DNA of 64,000 bases from NCBI GenBank assembly GCA_016213325.1, contig JACRAY010000024.1:186001-250000 (forward strand), written 5' to 3'. A program made the translations under genes and the position numbers. The stretch comes from Burkholderiales bacterium (GTDB taxonomy: Bacteria; Pseudomonadota; Gammaproteobacteria; Burkholderiales; Burkholderiaceae_C). The notes beneath the pieces are model-generated. The model did not search any database. It was not told where the DNA came from and worked only from the letters and a program-made list of their open reading frames with translations. Below are positions 1 to 6,745 of the stretch, one piece after another (the stretch's first letter is position 1; each line of letters opens with the position of its first letter).

Positions 1-939
1 CTGGAAGCGTCGCACATCGACTGGACCGAACTCGCCGGCAGCGTGCCTGAAGTCGCATCGGTCTCGTCCACCACCATCGCCGAAGGCGAAACCTCGGTGC
101 AGACCGTCACCCTGGGCGGCACCACGATAGGCACTACGTCGTACGCGGCCATGGTCACCGGCGAGCTGTCGGATGTCAGCGGCTACGGCCTGAGCAACGG
201 CGTGCAGTTCGCGCTGGACCAGTCGGGGCCGGTCTTCATCGTGCCGGCCGGCGTGGCCAGCTTCACCATCACGCTGAACACGGCGGAGAACACCGTCGAC
301 GAGACGGGCGACAGCGACGTGCGCACGATCAGCATCAACGTGGGCGGCGAGGTCGGCGTGGCGACCATCAACGACGATGACATCACCCACACCCCGCCCA
401 CCGGCCAGGCGCTGATGCCTTCGGACATCGCCGACTGGGCGGCCTACCTGCAGCTGAACGCCAACACCGGCTTCCTGTCGACGGCGGCACTGCGCGCGGA
501 CGTGATCGCGCATTCCAACAGCACCGACTACTGGACGCTGTTCGACGCCTCGGGCTACATCGGCGCGGGCGACGGCACGTTCACCGACGCCGAGGCGGGC
601 TGGTCCATCGGCAACCAGCCGGCCACCGCCGAGACGATCGAGTCGGTGTTCTACGGCACCGTCATCGCCGCCTTGCGCAACGTCGACTTCAGCGAGGAAT
701 ACGACATCGCCACCTTCGCCTACCTGAACCAGGCGGCGCTGCACAACGGCGACGAGGAGAAGTTTGCGCAGCTGATCGACATGCTGACCGACGCCTTCGG
801 CGACACGGCGGGCGACCAGCGTGCTTTCGACGACGACACGATCCGAGAGGAGATCGTCGACGCCATGGTCACGCTGGTCGGCTATGCCCAGTATTCGCCG
901 TCGCTGTTCCACACGCTCTTGAGCTGGACGGAGGCCTGA
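1..939 (+). CDS. C-terminal part of a Calx-beta-like repeat protein (5' end outside window)
   Basis: The frame is open from base 1 to the TGA at 937-939, so the gene starts upstream of the window. The first ~125 residues are Thr/Val/Gly-rich, predicted beta-rich, and end in an acidic TINDDDI turn, which resembles the end of a Calx-beta (calcium-binding beta-sandwich) repeat found in large secreted adhesins. The last ~170 residues are a different, acidic, probably helical domain (begins near ALMPSDIADW) that I do not recognise. No membrane segment or cell-wall anchor is visible at the C terminus. Surface or secreted location is inferred from the repeat type only. Confidence 0.7.
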   Translation: MEASHIDWTELAGSVPEVASVSSTTIAEGETSVQTVTLGGTTIGTTSYAAMVTGELSDVSGYGLSNGVQFALDQSGPVFIVPAGVASFTITLNTAENTVDETGDSDVRTISINVGGEVGVATINDDDITHTPPTGQALMPSDIADWAAYLQLNANTGFLSTAALRADVIAHSNSTDYWTLFDASGYIGAGDGTFTDAEAGWSIGNQPATAETIESVFYGTVIAALRNVDFSEEYDIATFAYLNQAALHNGDEEKFAQLIDMLTDAFGDTAGDQRAFDDDTIREEIVDAMVTLVGYAQYSPSLFHTLLSWTEA

Positions 940-963
940 GGGAGGGGGGCCTTCGGGCCCTGC

Positions 964-969
964 TATAAT
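964..969 (+). promoter_or_regulatory. -10 box of the tRNA-Arg promoter
   Basis: A perfect TATAAT lies 12 bases before the mature tRNA start, the spacing expected for a tRNA promoter. No convincing -35 hexamer is seen. A short GC hairpin (947-951 with 956-960, TTCG loop) directly precedes the box and may end transcription of the upstream gene, though it lacks a clean T-run. Confidence 0.6.
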
Positions 970-981
970 TCTGGGCTTCGC

Positions 982-1058
982 GCGGCTGTAGCTCAGTTGG
1001 ATAGAGTACTTGGCTACGAACCAAGGGGTCGTGGGTTCGAATCCTGCCAGCCGCGCCA
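982..1058 (+). tRNA. tRNA-Arg (anticodon ACG)
   Basis: Full cloverleaf of 77 nt: acceptor GCGGCTG (982-988) pairs with CAGCCGC (1048-1054), followed by G and an encoded CCA. The D-arm has GCTC/GAGT, the anticodon loop CTACGAA gives ACG at 1016-1018, and the T-arm has GTGGG-TTCGAAT-CCTGC. The 3' 46 bases (1013-1058) are repeated exactly at 6632-6677, so this gene is the attachment site of an integrated element. Confidence 0.97.
1013..1058 (+). repeat. attL-type direct repeat (3' part of tRNA-Arg)
   Basis: 46 bases, from the anticodon loop to the encoded CCA, are identical to 6632-6677. The intact tRNA is at this end. In the usual tRNA-integration model the element supplies the 3' half that restores the tRNA here, while the displaced original 3' half is the distal copy. 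Confidence 0.9.
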
Positions 1059-1061
1059 GAA

Positions 1062-1113
1062 ATGACAGGGGTTAGTAGCGTAGTAGCTACTAACCCTTTT
1101 GTCTTTCTGTCAT
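1062..1113 (+). terminator. Nested inverted repeat downstream of tRNA-Arg, likely terminator
   Basis: A perfect 10-bp stem, GGGTTAGTAG (1069-1078) with CTACTAACCC (1087-1096), is followed by a TTTTGTCTTT tract. An outer 7-bp pair, ATGACAG (1062-1068) with CTGTCAT (1107-1113), encloses it. This fits a rho-independent terminator for the tRNA brought by the inserted element. The outer pairing could instead be part of its recombination site. Confidence 0.6.
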
Positions 1114-1145
1114 AGCCTGGGAACGATTCGGGAACAGTTGGCTTC

Positions 1146-1500
1146 TTGCTGATCCGCGAACAAGGCGCCGTGCTCGAACCATTGATGGTGCGCCACGACG
1201 GTCGCATTGTCGAGGGAAACAGCCGCTTCACCATTGCTTCCTCGCTGGTAAAGACCCCCGGAGGGAAGACGAAGTTCGCGACGGTGTACGCCCTGTCGCG
1301 AGGTTGCCGCGAACGGAATGATCGTCAGCGCCTTCACGCTCGAGCAGAAAAGGGCCTGGGCGCAACTGCTAGCCCCCTGGTCCGCTACCGAAGTCAGCAA
1401 GCTCGACGCGCAAGGCCTGGCGGGAAGCGCGGTCGCGGCCAACTTCGTCGCCGAAGCTGAAAAGCAGGGCCATGTCTGGCCGGTGCGCTACGGCAAGTAA
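1146..1500 (+). pseudogene. Possible decayed ParB/nuclease-like gene
   Basis: The frame starting near 1146 reads LEPLMVRHDGRIVEGNSRF, which resembles the ParB-like fold signature (preferred value followed by 'VEGNSR'). It loses sense after about 50 codons. A second frame starting at 1318 continues with 60 plausible residues (MIVSAFTLEQKRAW...) to a TAA at 1498-1500. The frame change suggests a frameshifted remnant of an island backbone gene. Alternative: unrelated chance reading frames. No other gene is visible in 1114-1594. Confidence 0.3.
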
Positions 1501-1594
1501 GCCGCGGCAGTCCGGAGTCCCTGTCGATTTCGACCCGTCTCGTTCGTCGTTGCTTTGGGACCACCTCCGGTCCCACATTTGAGCAAAGGCAAAC

Positions 1595-2197
1595 ATGCGA
1601 ACTCTGAAACTGGAAATGCAAGTGTCGCTCGACGGGTTCACTGCAAGCGCGGATGGCGACGCCAGCTGGATGATTTGGACGTGGTCTGAGGATTGGCCTT
1701 GGGACGAAGACCTGCGAGCGCACCACAATCGCCTGACGACATCATCCGACTGCATCCTGATCAGCGGAAGGATGGCGGAAGAGGGTTTTTTCGAACATTG
1801 GGAGCAGGTAGCTTCCGATGCCGAAAATCCTCAGTCGACCTTCGCCGCGGCGATCGTCGCAACGTCAAAACTTGTTGTCACACGCACGATCCAGCGTTCG
1901 CGCTGGAAGAATGCGGAACTGCTTCGCGGTGACCTGGCCGATGGAATTGCACGCCTGAAGCTTGAACCGGGCAAGGACATTCTTGTCTACGGTGGTCCTA
2001 CTTTGGCTTCGGCGCTCCTGGATGCACAGCTGATCGACGAGCTGTACATCTACATCAACCCCACGGCGCTGGGACAGGGACGCAAGATGTTCAAGGACAT
2101 TCGAACCCGGGCTGAGCTGGTGCCGCGAAATGCCACCTGCTACCAATGCGGCGTGGTCGTCCTCGAATATGGCGTTAAACACCCGGCAAGCAGCTAG
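1595..2197 (+). CDS. Dihydrofolate reductase / RibD C-terminal family protein
   Basis: 200 residues, beginning MRTLKLEMQVSLDGF, the N-terminal strand signature (VSLDGF) of the DHFR-like/RibD C-terminal family. The C-terminal half has the expected VYGGPTLASALLDAQLIDEL and a Pro-Thr-x-LGQG-Lys turn (INPTALGQG). An NADPH-dependent cytoplasmic reductase is inferred, and the substrate cannot be read. AAAGG lies 6 bases before the ATG. It is the first intact gene of the island next to tRNA-Arg and stands alone, with the following genes on the other strand. Sequence here is visibly less GC-rich than the chromosome to the right. Confidence 0.85.
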   Translation: MRTLKLEMQVSLDGFTASADGDASWMIWTWSEDWPWDEDLRAHHNRLTTSSDCILISGRMAEEGFFEHWEQVASDAENPQSTFAAAIVATSKLVVTRTIQRSRWKNAELLRGDLADGIARLKLEPGKDILVYGGPTLASALLDAQLIDELYIYINPTALGQGRKMFKDIRTRAELVPRNATCYQCGVVVLEYGVKHPASS

Positions 2198-2220
2198 AGC
2201 GCCTGCGCTTCGGACGCAGC

Positions 2221-2604
2221 TCAGGGCATGGCCATCGAGTGATGTTCATGAACGACAGTCCAGGTGCGTCCGGTTCGCCGCAGACCGATCGTGAGCCTGC
2301 ACCCCGCTGTCGCGCTTGAGATCGCAAGCAGCCCATAAGCGAAAGCCATATCTGCGCCGGCGTGAATCTCCAAATCAAGCAACCGGAAGCAATCAGGCCC
2401 GATGCCGTTCTCCGCAAAGAACAGTTCCCAGGTTTGCCGGTAGGCTCGCAGTCCTTTGCACTGGATCGGTTCTGGCACGTCGTACATGACAATGTCTGGC
2501 GAGTGGTCGGCCAGCACGCCCTGCATGTCGCCCCGGCACACTGCCTCAACCCAGCGCTCAATCAGGTTGCGGACCTGAATCTCGTTGCCGGCGCCGTCAG
2601 GCAT
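2221..2604 (-). CDS. NTF2/SnoaL-like protein (DUF4440-type)
   Basis: 127 residues with the cone-fold layout of SnoaL-like proteins: an N-terminal helix (LIERWVEAVCRGD), then D-x-V-x-YD near residue 40, and the typical end VVHEHHSMAMP. These small proteins are isomerases, hydrolases or ligand binders; the specific role is unknown. The start codon overlaps the stop of the MFS exporter upstream by 8 bases, so the two are translationally coupled and probably act on the same compound. A second SnoaL-like protein ends the other regulated unit of this island (5987-6376). Confidence 0.8.
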   Translation of the reverse strand: MPDGAGNEIQVRNLIERWVEAVCRGDMQGVLADHSPDIVMYDVPEPIQCKGLRAYRQTWELFFAENGIGPDCFRLLDLEIHAGADMAFAYGLLAISSATAGCRLTIGLRRTGRTWTVVHEHHSMAMP

Positions 2605-4135
2605 TGTTGCCTCCCTTGAATTCCGTGGACTGTTGCAAGGTGCAGCCGATCGCTGACCAGCTCAGGATTGTCATGACGAGGAGCAGCATCGCGCCAACCC
2701 CGGTTGCGATCCCGAGGCCCTGGCCTTGCGCCGAGCGCGCAGCGTCGAGAAGCCAATCGCCAGAACCCGCCGGCATTGACGCCGCACTGTGCACCGCCCC
2801 GGAGAGGCCGTCCATGGCGGACGCTATTTGCCCACTGTCCATGCCGGAAGGCAGCGTCATGCGGAGTCGATAGACTGCCAGCCCTATGCTGCCCAGCACG
2901 GCCACTCCGATTGCGCCGCCAAGGTCCGCTACTGTTTCGGAAAGCGACGATGCGGAACCAGCCATTTCTGGCGGGGCCTCGCTGAGAATGATGTCTGTAG
3001 AGAGCGTGACGATCAGTGAGACGCCGAAACCCAGCATCATCATGGCTGGCACGATTGCAGCCAGGCCGGCTCGGTGAGCGGATACAGCCAGAACCCCAAG
3101 CCCTAGCGCCGCAAGAAGAAGGCCGGTGGTGATGATCCGTCCGCTCCACCAGCTACGCGCCAAGCCAGGTGCGGCCAGGCACCCGGCCATGCAAGCCAGG
3201 GCACTCGGCAGCATCCACAAGGCGGCAGGCATGGCGGGCAGCCCCAGAACCAGCTGGACATGCTGGGCCACCAGCAGCGAGGCGCCCACCCATGCGAACA
3301 AGGCCAGTGCATTTGCGGCCATCGCCGTGCTGAAGGCGGCGCTGCGAATAAGCGCGATTTGCACGAGAGGATTTGCGACGGATTTCTGCCTGCGCAGGAA
3401 TGCGGCTCCAAAGGCCACCGCCGCGACCAGCAGCATCGCCGGTACCCAGCCGACTCCATGGTTCGCGGCATCTTTCATGGCGTACATACCCGCCAGTACG
3501 GCAAGCATCAGCTGAACCACGCTTGTGGCGTCCACTTTGCCGGAGGAAGGCTCCCGGATCTCCGGAAGCAGGGCTGGAGCTGCAACCAGTAGCACCAGCA
3601 TGACGGGCACTGCCATGAAGAAGACTGATCCCCAGTGGAAGTGCGAAAGCAAGGCGCCGCCCAGCAGCGGCCCGAGCACACCTCCCAGCGTGAAGCAGGT
3701 TGCCCAGATCCCTATGGCCAACGTACGCTCCTGTGCCTGCGGGAACATGTGGCGAATCATCGCCAACGTCGACGGAAGCAGTGTCGCGCCGGAAATTCCC
3801 AGGAGCGCCCTCGCCATGACCAGTTGCTCGGCTGAAGAGGCCAATCCGGCAAAGACAGAGGACGCGCCAAAACCCACGGATCCCAGGAGGAGGAGCTTGC
3901 GACGTCCGATCCGGTCGCCCAGAGCGCCCATGGGGATCAGCACAGCGGCGAGGACGAACGCGTAAACGTCAGACATCCACAACAGTTGCGCGCCGCTGGG
4001 ATGAAGCTCCGCGCTGAGACTCGGCAGTGCGAGGTAGAGGATGGTCATGTCCATCGAAACCAGGAGGGTCGGCAGTGCGAGGACGGCAAGTCCCATCCAT
4101 TCACGCGGGGTGGCTCGTTCGGGAATCGGCGGCAT
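2597..4135 (-). CDS. MFS drug exporter, DHA2 (14-TMS) subfamily
   Basis: 512 residues, close to the usual size of EmrB/QacA/SmvA-like proton antiporters. MFS motif A is seen as GALGDRIGRRK (residues 70-80), with the DHA2-type WMSDVYAF before it and the antiporter motif GGVLGPLLGG in the fifth membrane segment. It probably exports cationic or amphipathic toxicants across the inner membrane. ATG at 4135 is chosen over a TTG at 4153 because GAAGGA lies 7 bases upstream. It is divergent from a TetR gene, and a dyad operator sits inside its promoter, so repression by that TetR is expected. Confidence 0.9.
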   Translation of the reverse strand: MPPIPERATPREWMGLAVLALPTLLVSMDMTILYLALPSLSAELHPSGAQLLWMSDVYAFVLAAVLIPMGALGDRIGRRKLLLLGSVGFGASSVFAGLASSAEQLVMARALLGISGATLLPSTLAMIRHMFPQAQERTLAIGIWATCFTLGGVLGPLLGGALLSHFHWGSVFFMAVPVMLVLLVAAPALLPEIREPSSGKVDATSVVQLMLAVLAGMYAMKDAANHGVGWVPAMLLVAAVAFGAAFLRRQKSVANPLVQIALIRSAAFSTAMAANALALFAWVGASLLVAQHVQLVLGLPAMPAALWMLPSALACMAGCLAAPGLARSWWSGRIITTGLLLAALGLGVLAVSAHRAGLAAIVPAMMMLGFGVSLIVTLSTDIILSEAPPEMAGSASSLSETVADLGGAIGVAVLGSIGLAVYRLRMTLPSGMDSGQIASAMDGLSGAVHSAASMPAGSGDWLLDAARSAQGQGLGIATGVGAMLLLVMTILSWSAIGCTLQQSTEFKGGNNA

Positions 4136-4153
4136 TTGGCGGGTCCTTCGCAA

Positions 4154-4181
4154 TTAATATATCGACCGTTATAATAATCAA
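4154..4181 (-). promoter_or_regulatory. Promoter of the MFS exporter
   Basis: Read on the minus strand, TTGATT (4181-4176) and TATTAA (4159-4154) are separated by 16 bases. The spacer is almost filled by the dyad at 4158-4173, a layout in which a bound repressor would exclude RNA polymerase. Confidence 0.5.
4158..4173. promoter_or_regulatory. TetR operator site 1 (quasi-palindrome)
   Basis: TATATCGACCGTTATA. Together with site 2 (TATAGCGATCGATACA, 4203-4218, which aligns best in the opposite orientation) it gives the shared pattern TATARCGRTCGATAYA. It lies between the -35 and -10 of the exporter promoter. It is probably bound by the adjacent TetR protein, but no binding data exist. Confidence 0.5.
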
Positions 4182-4202
4182 AAACCCTTTCGTCAATCTT
4201 TT

Positions 4203-4218
4203 TATAGCGATCGATACA
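4203..4218. promoter_or_regulatory. TetR operator site 2 at the regulator's own start
   Basis: TATAGCGATCGATACA, centred on CGATCG, ends one base before the ATG of the TetR gene where a ribosome binding site would normally be. It matches site 1 in inverted orientation at 13 of 16 positions. The position suggests autorepression. Confidence 0.5.
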
Positions 4219-4219
4219 A

Positions 4220-4813
4220 ATGAACCGTGGACGACCGCGAATGTTCGACAAGGCGGCGGCGCTGGATGCCGCCTTGCGCCTCTTCTGGCAGCACGGCTAT
4301 GAGGGGACCTCGATCGCCGCTCTGGCGGAAGCCTTGAAGGTGACGGTGCCGAGCCTGTACCTTGCTTTCGGAAACAAGGAGAGCCTGTTCATGCTCGCTG
4401 TCGAGCGGTACGGCCAGTACAACGGCAAGCTGTACGAGGAGGCGTTCCAGCAAAAGACGGCGCGCGAAGTCGCGCGTTGCATTCTGGAGGGGGAGGTTCG
4501 GCTCGTTCTAGGCAATGGAACGCCGGACGGCTGCCTGATGGTGCACGGGGCACTTGCGACAGGACCCGGGTCGGAGACGGTCAGGGCGGCGATGGCGGAG
4601 TTGCGCCGCGTGGCCGAGGCCGAAGTCGCGGATCGCTTCCGCCGGGCGAAGGAAGAGGGCGACCTTCCGGACGGACAGGATCCGGCATCCCTTGCTGCGT
4701 ACGTGATGACAGTAGCGTCGGGAATCGCGGTTCAGGCGCGCAGCGGGCTGGGGCGCGCGGAACTGGAACGGGTGGTGGAGATCGCGATGACTGCCTGGCC
4801 CCCAGAACAGTGA
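4220..4813 (+). CDS. TetR/AcrR family repressor of the divergent exporter
   Basis: 197 residues. The N-terminal helix-turn-helix is clear: DAALRLFWQHGYEGTSIAAL, then LKVTVPSLYLAFGNKESLF (about residues 15-55). This is the TetR layout with a recognition helix ending in Y-x-x-F-x-N-K. The C-terminal part is an effector-binding domain of the AcrR type. No Shine-Dalgarno is seen, and an operator overlaps that place. A TATAAT at 4170-4175 could serve this gene. Divergence from the MFS/NTF2 pair and two matching dyads between them indicate local control of export. Confidence 0.88.
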   Translation: MNRGRPRMFDKAAALDAALRLFWQHGYEGTSIAALAEALKVTVPSLYLAFGNKESLFMLAVERYGQYNGKLYEEAFQQKTAREVARCILEGEVRLVLGNGTPDGCLMVHGALATGPGSETVRAAMAELRRVAEAEVADRFRRAKEEGDLPDGQDPASLAAYVMTVASGIAVQARSGLGRAELERVVEIAMTAWPPEQ

Positions 4814-4823
4814 TGCGGCCGCT

Positions 4824-5459
4824 TCAGCTGGCCGGTTTCGGTTTCGGTTTCGCCTTTCGCGTCACCCTGACCCCGTCGAACAGTGTCTCGACCAAGTGCT
4901 CCGCAAGTTGCGGCGATACTGGTTGATGCCCTGCCAGCAGGCGAAAGAACAGCGGTCCGTAGAGCATGTCGAGCACGGCCTCGATATCGATGTCGGACCG
5001 GATCTCCGCCGACACCACCGCCCTTTCGATCAGTCGTCGGCCAGCCTCGCGGCTTTTCAGGATCACCTGGTTGCGAAACGCCTTCGCGAGTTCGCTTTCG
5101 GGGTCGGCGGAGGCCATGGTCAGCGTGATCTGACGGCCCCGTTGCGTGGCGAACGCGTCGATCACGGCTCGCAAATGGGTTCTCAGCGCATTCCTCGCGG
5201 AACCCGCGCGCGAGACCTGGTCACCGGATTGCGGCTGAGCCATGAAGGCGGCCATGGCGAGGTCCTGGGCGTTGGTCCAGGTTCGATAGATCGTCGGCTT
5301 GCTCACGCCCGACTCGGCCGCCACACGTTCGATCGTGAGCCGGCCGAGACCCTCACCCATCACGATGCGGTACGCGGTATCGAGAACCGCCCGTCGTGCA
5401 GCATCGCTAGTGGGGCGGCCGGGTTTGCGTTTGAGGGGTGGAATGGGTGCTTGACTCAT
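4824..5459 (-). CDS. TetR family repressor of the VOC/NTF2 unit
   Basis: 211 residues. The DNA-binding domain spans about residues 20-70 (TAYRIVMGEGLGRLTIERV then GVSKPTIYRTWTNAQDL), typical of TetR. The tail is Lys-Pro rich (KAKPKPKPAS). It is convergent with the preceding TetR (10-base gap) and divergent from the VOC gene. Its ATG is inside a 20-bp dyad that covers the intergenic region, so autoregulation and control of the VOC gene are expected. The ligand is unknown. Confidence 0.88.
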   Translation of the reverse strand: MSQAPIPPLKRKPGRPTSDAARRAVLDTAYRIVMGEGLGRLTIERVAAESGVSKPTIYRTWTNAQDLAMAAFMAQPQSGDQVSRAGSARNALRTHLRAVIDAFATQRGRQITLTMASADPESELAKAFRNQVILKSREAGRRLIERAVVSAEIRSDIDIEAVLDMLYGPLFFRLLAGHQPVSPQLAEHLVETLFDGVRVTRKAKPKPKPAS

Positions 5460-5477
5460 TACGTGACGTATCGTAAT
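5458..5477. promoter_or_regulatory. 20-bp dyad operator between TetR and VOC genes
   Basis: ATTACGTGACGTATCGTAAT: two 10-bp half sites with perfect outer ATTACG/CGTAAT arms and two inner mismatches. It includes the first two bases of the TetR start codon and lies 30 bases before the VOC ATG. Size and position are typical for a TetR dimer. Confidence 0.6.
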
Positions 5478-5507
5478 CTAATTGCATCCTCATCACAAGG
5501 ACCCGAC

Positions 5508-5990
5508 ATGGTCGATTCGGTCAAATCCCCGCACAGCATGTGCCCTTACCTCGCGGTCAAAGGCGCCCAGGCTGCCATCGATTTCTACGTCCAGGCCCTG
5601 GGCGCCACTGTCGATTTCAGATTGATAGATCCGTCCGACGGGCGCATCGGCCACGCCGAGCTGCTCTTCGGCACGACCCGCGTGTTCATTGCCGACGAAT
5701 ACCCCGATTTCGGTGCCGTTGGCCCCGAAACGCTGGGCGGCTCGCCGGTCAAGTTTCATCTCAATGTCGCAGATGCCGATGCCTTTGTCGCCCATGCCGT
5801 GCAGCATGGCGCGACCTCGCTTCGCGCGGTCAAGCTCGAGTTTCACGGCGACCGGACCGGGTTGATCGCCGATCCATTCGGCTACAGCTGGTTCATCGCA
5901 AGCAAGGCCGAAGATGTGACTGCCGTGGAGATGCAGCGTCGCTGGAACTCGATGGCGGGGCCTGCGTCCGATAGCGGGAGTCCGTCATGA
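5508..5990 (+). CDS. VOC superfamily protein (PhnB/glyoxalase-like)
   Basis: 160 residues. The paired beta-alpha-beta-beta-beta modules of the vicinal oxygen chelate fold are visible: CPYLAVKGAQAAIDFY opens the first, and KFHLNVADADAFVAHAV opens the second. The protein ends with DPFGYSWFIAS, as in PhnB-like proteins. It may be a dioxygenase or isomerase, or it may bind a drug. ATG at 5508 has AAGGA seven bases upstream. Its TGA overlaps the ATG of the next gene (ATGA), making a two-gene unit controlled by the divergent TetR. Confidence 0.85.
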   Translation: MVDSVKSPHSMCPYLAVKGAQAAIDFYVQALGATVDFRLIDPSDGRIGHAELLFGTTRVFIADEYPDFGAVGPETLGGSPVKFHLNVADADAFVAHAVQHGATSLRAVKLEFHGDRTGLIADPFGYSWFIASKAEDVTAVEMQRRWNSMAGPASDSGSPS

Positions 5991-6376
5991 CGGTTGCACC
6001 ACCCCACAAGGACGTTCTCGCGACCTTTCAGGCGATCGAAGGCGCCTTCAACCAGGCGATGGTCAGCAATGATGTCGCGCGGATCTCCGAGTGCATATCC
6101 GACGATTGGGTCCTTGTTACGCCCGAGAAGGGCCCGATCGGGCGCGAAGCAATTCTTCACGTCATCGGTAACGGAATGCTGGCTCACGACTCGATGACGA
6201 AGGAGGTGCTGCGGGCGAAGGTATACGGCGACACGGCGATCGTCACCGGTCGCGGCAAGAACACCGGCACTTTCCGGGGCGAGCCGATCAGCGCAGATGA
6301 ATGGATCACCGATGTCTACCGCTTGTCGCAGGGCCGTTGGCGTTGCGTGCTCACACATTTATCTCGCGCCGATTGA
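5987..6376 (+). CDS. NTF2/SnoaL-like protein (DUF4440-type)
   Basis: 129 residues. The pattern is typical of DUF4440 proteins: an N-terminal helix with FNQAMVSNDVARI, the SDDWVLVTPEKGPIGREAI strand-turn, and the closing WRCVLTHLSRAD. It overlaps the upstream VOC gene by 4 bases. Function unknown. It parallels the NTF2-like partner of the MFS gene on the other side of the island. Confidence 0.8.
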   Translation: MTVAPPHKDVLATFQAIEGAFNQAMVSNDVARISECISDDWVLVTPEKGPIGREAILHVIGNGMLAHDSMTKEVLRAKVYGDTAIVTGRGKNTGTFRGEPISADEWITDVYRLSQGRWRCVLTHLSRAD

Positions 6377-6631
6377 CGTGAAACCCAAGGATCGATGCTC
6401 GACTGTCGCATCAGCAAGTCAAGCGCTGTGACAAGGTAGTCGTAGGCTGGATAGGCGTTCGCGCTGGCCGTCAGTCGCGCGCACTGGCTCATGATAATTG
6501 CACCTGCCAGCGCTATGGGGTCGGGGGATTTTTGGGAGACTCGGCTTCCGAATGCATGGGAACACACGGGAGTTCGTGGTCCATTGGCAATTCACCGGTC
6601 GAGGAATGTCACAACTTACAGATGAGCCGCA
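6377..6631. other. Non-coding tail of the island
   Basis: No convincing reading frame. The short frames here have no family resemblance and run into the tRNA repeat. Composition is patchy with G-tracts (around 6518-6535). It may be debris of lost island genes, and no integrase fragment could be recognised. Confidence 0.5.
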
Positions 6632-6677
6632 GCTACGAACCAAGGGGTCGTGGGTTCGAATCCTGCCAGCCGCGCCA
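6632..6677 (+). repeat. attR-type direct repeat (orphan 3' half of tRNA-Arg)
   Basis: Exact 46-base copy of 1013-1058, starting in the anticodon loop and ending with CCA. The 5' half of the tRNA is absent, so it is not a tRNA gene. It marks the distal boundary of the inserted element. Confidence 0.92.
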
Positions 6678-6694
6678 ATTTACCTAAACGAATC

Positions 6695-6728
6695 AACGGC
6701 TTAGAGAGTGCCAGCTCCCTAAGCCGTT
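6695..6728 (+). terminator. Rho-independent terminator, probably the original tRNA-Arg terminator
   Basis: AACGGCTTAG (6695-6704) pairs with CTAAGCCGTT (6719-6728), an inner GAG/CTC extends the stem, and a T-rich TTTCTTCTTTCT follows. It lies 17 bases past the orphan tRNA 3' half, where the tRNA terminator would have been before insertion of the island. Confidence 0.75.
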
Positions 6729-6745
6729 TCTTCTTTCTGCACGCT

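Noticed and set aside
869-1234. Minus-strand frame across tRNA-Arg reading GRIRTHDPLVRSQVLYPTEL
   Set aside because: This is the well-known antisense reading of a tRNA, not a protein.
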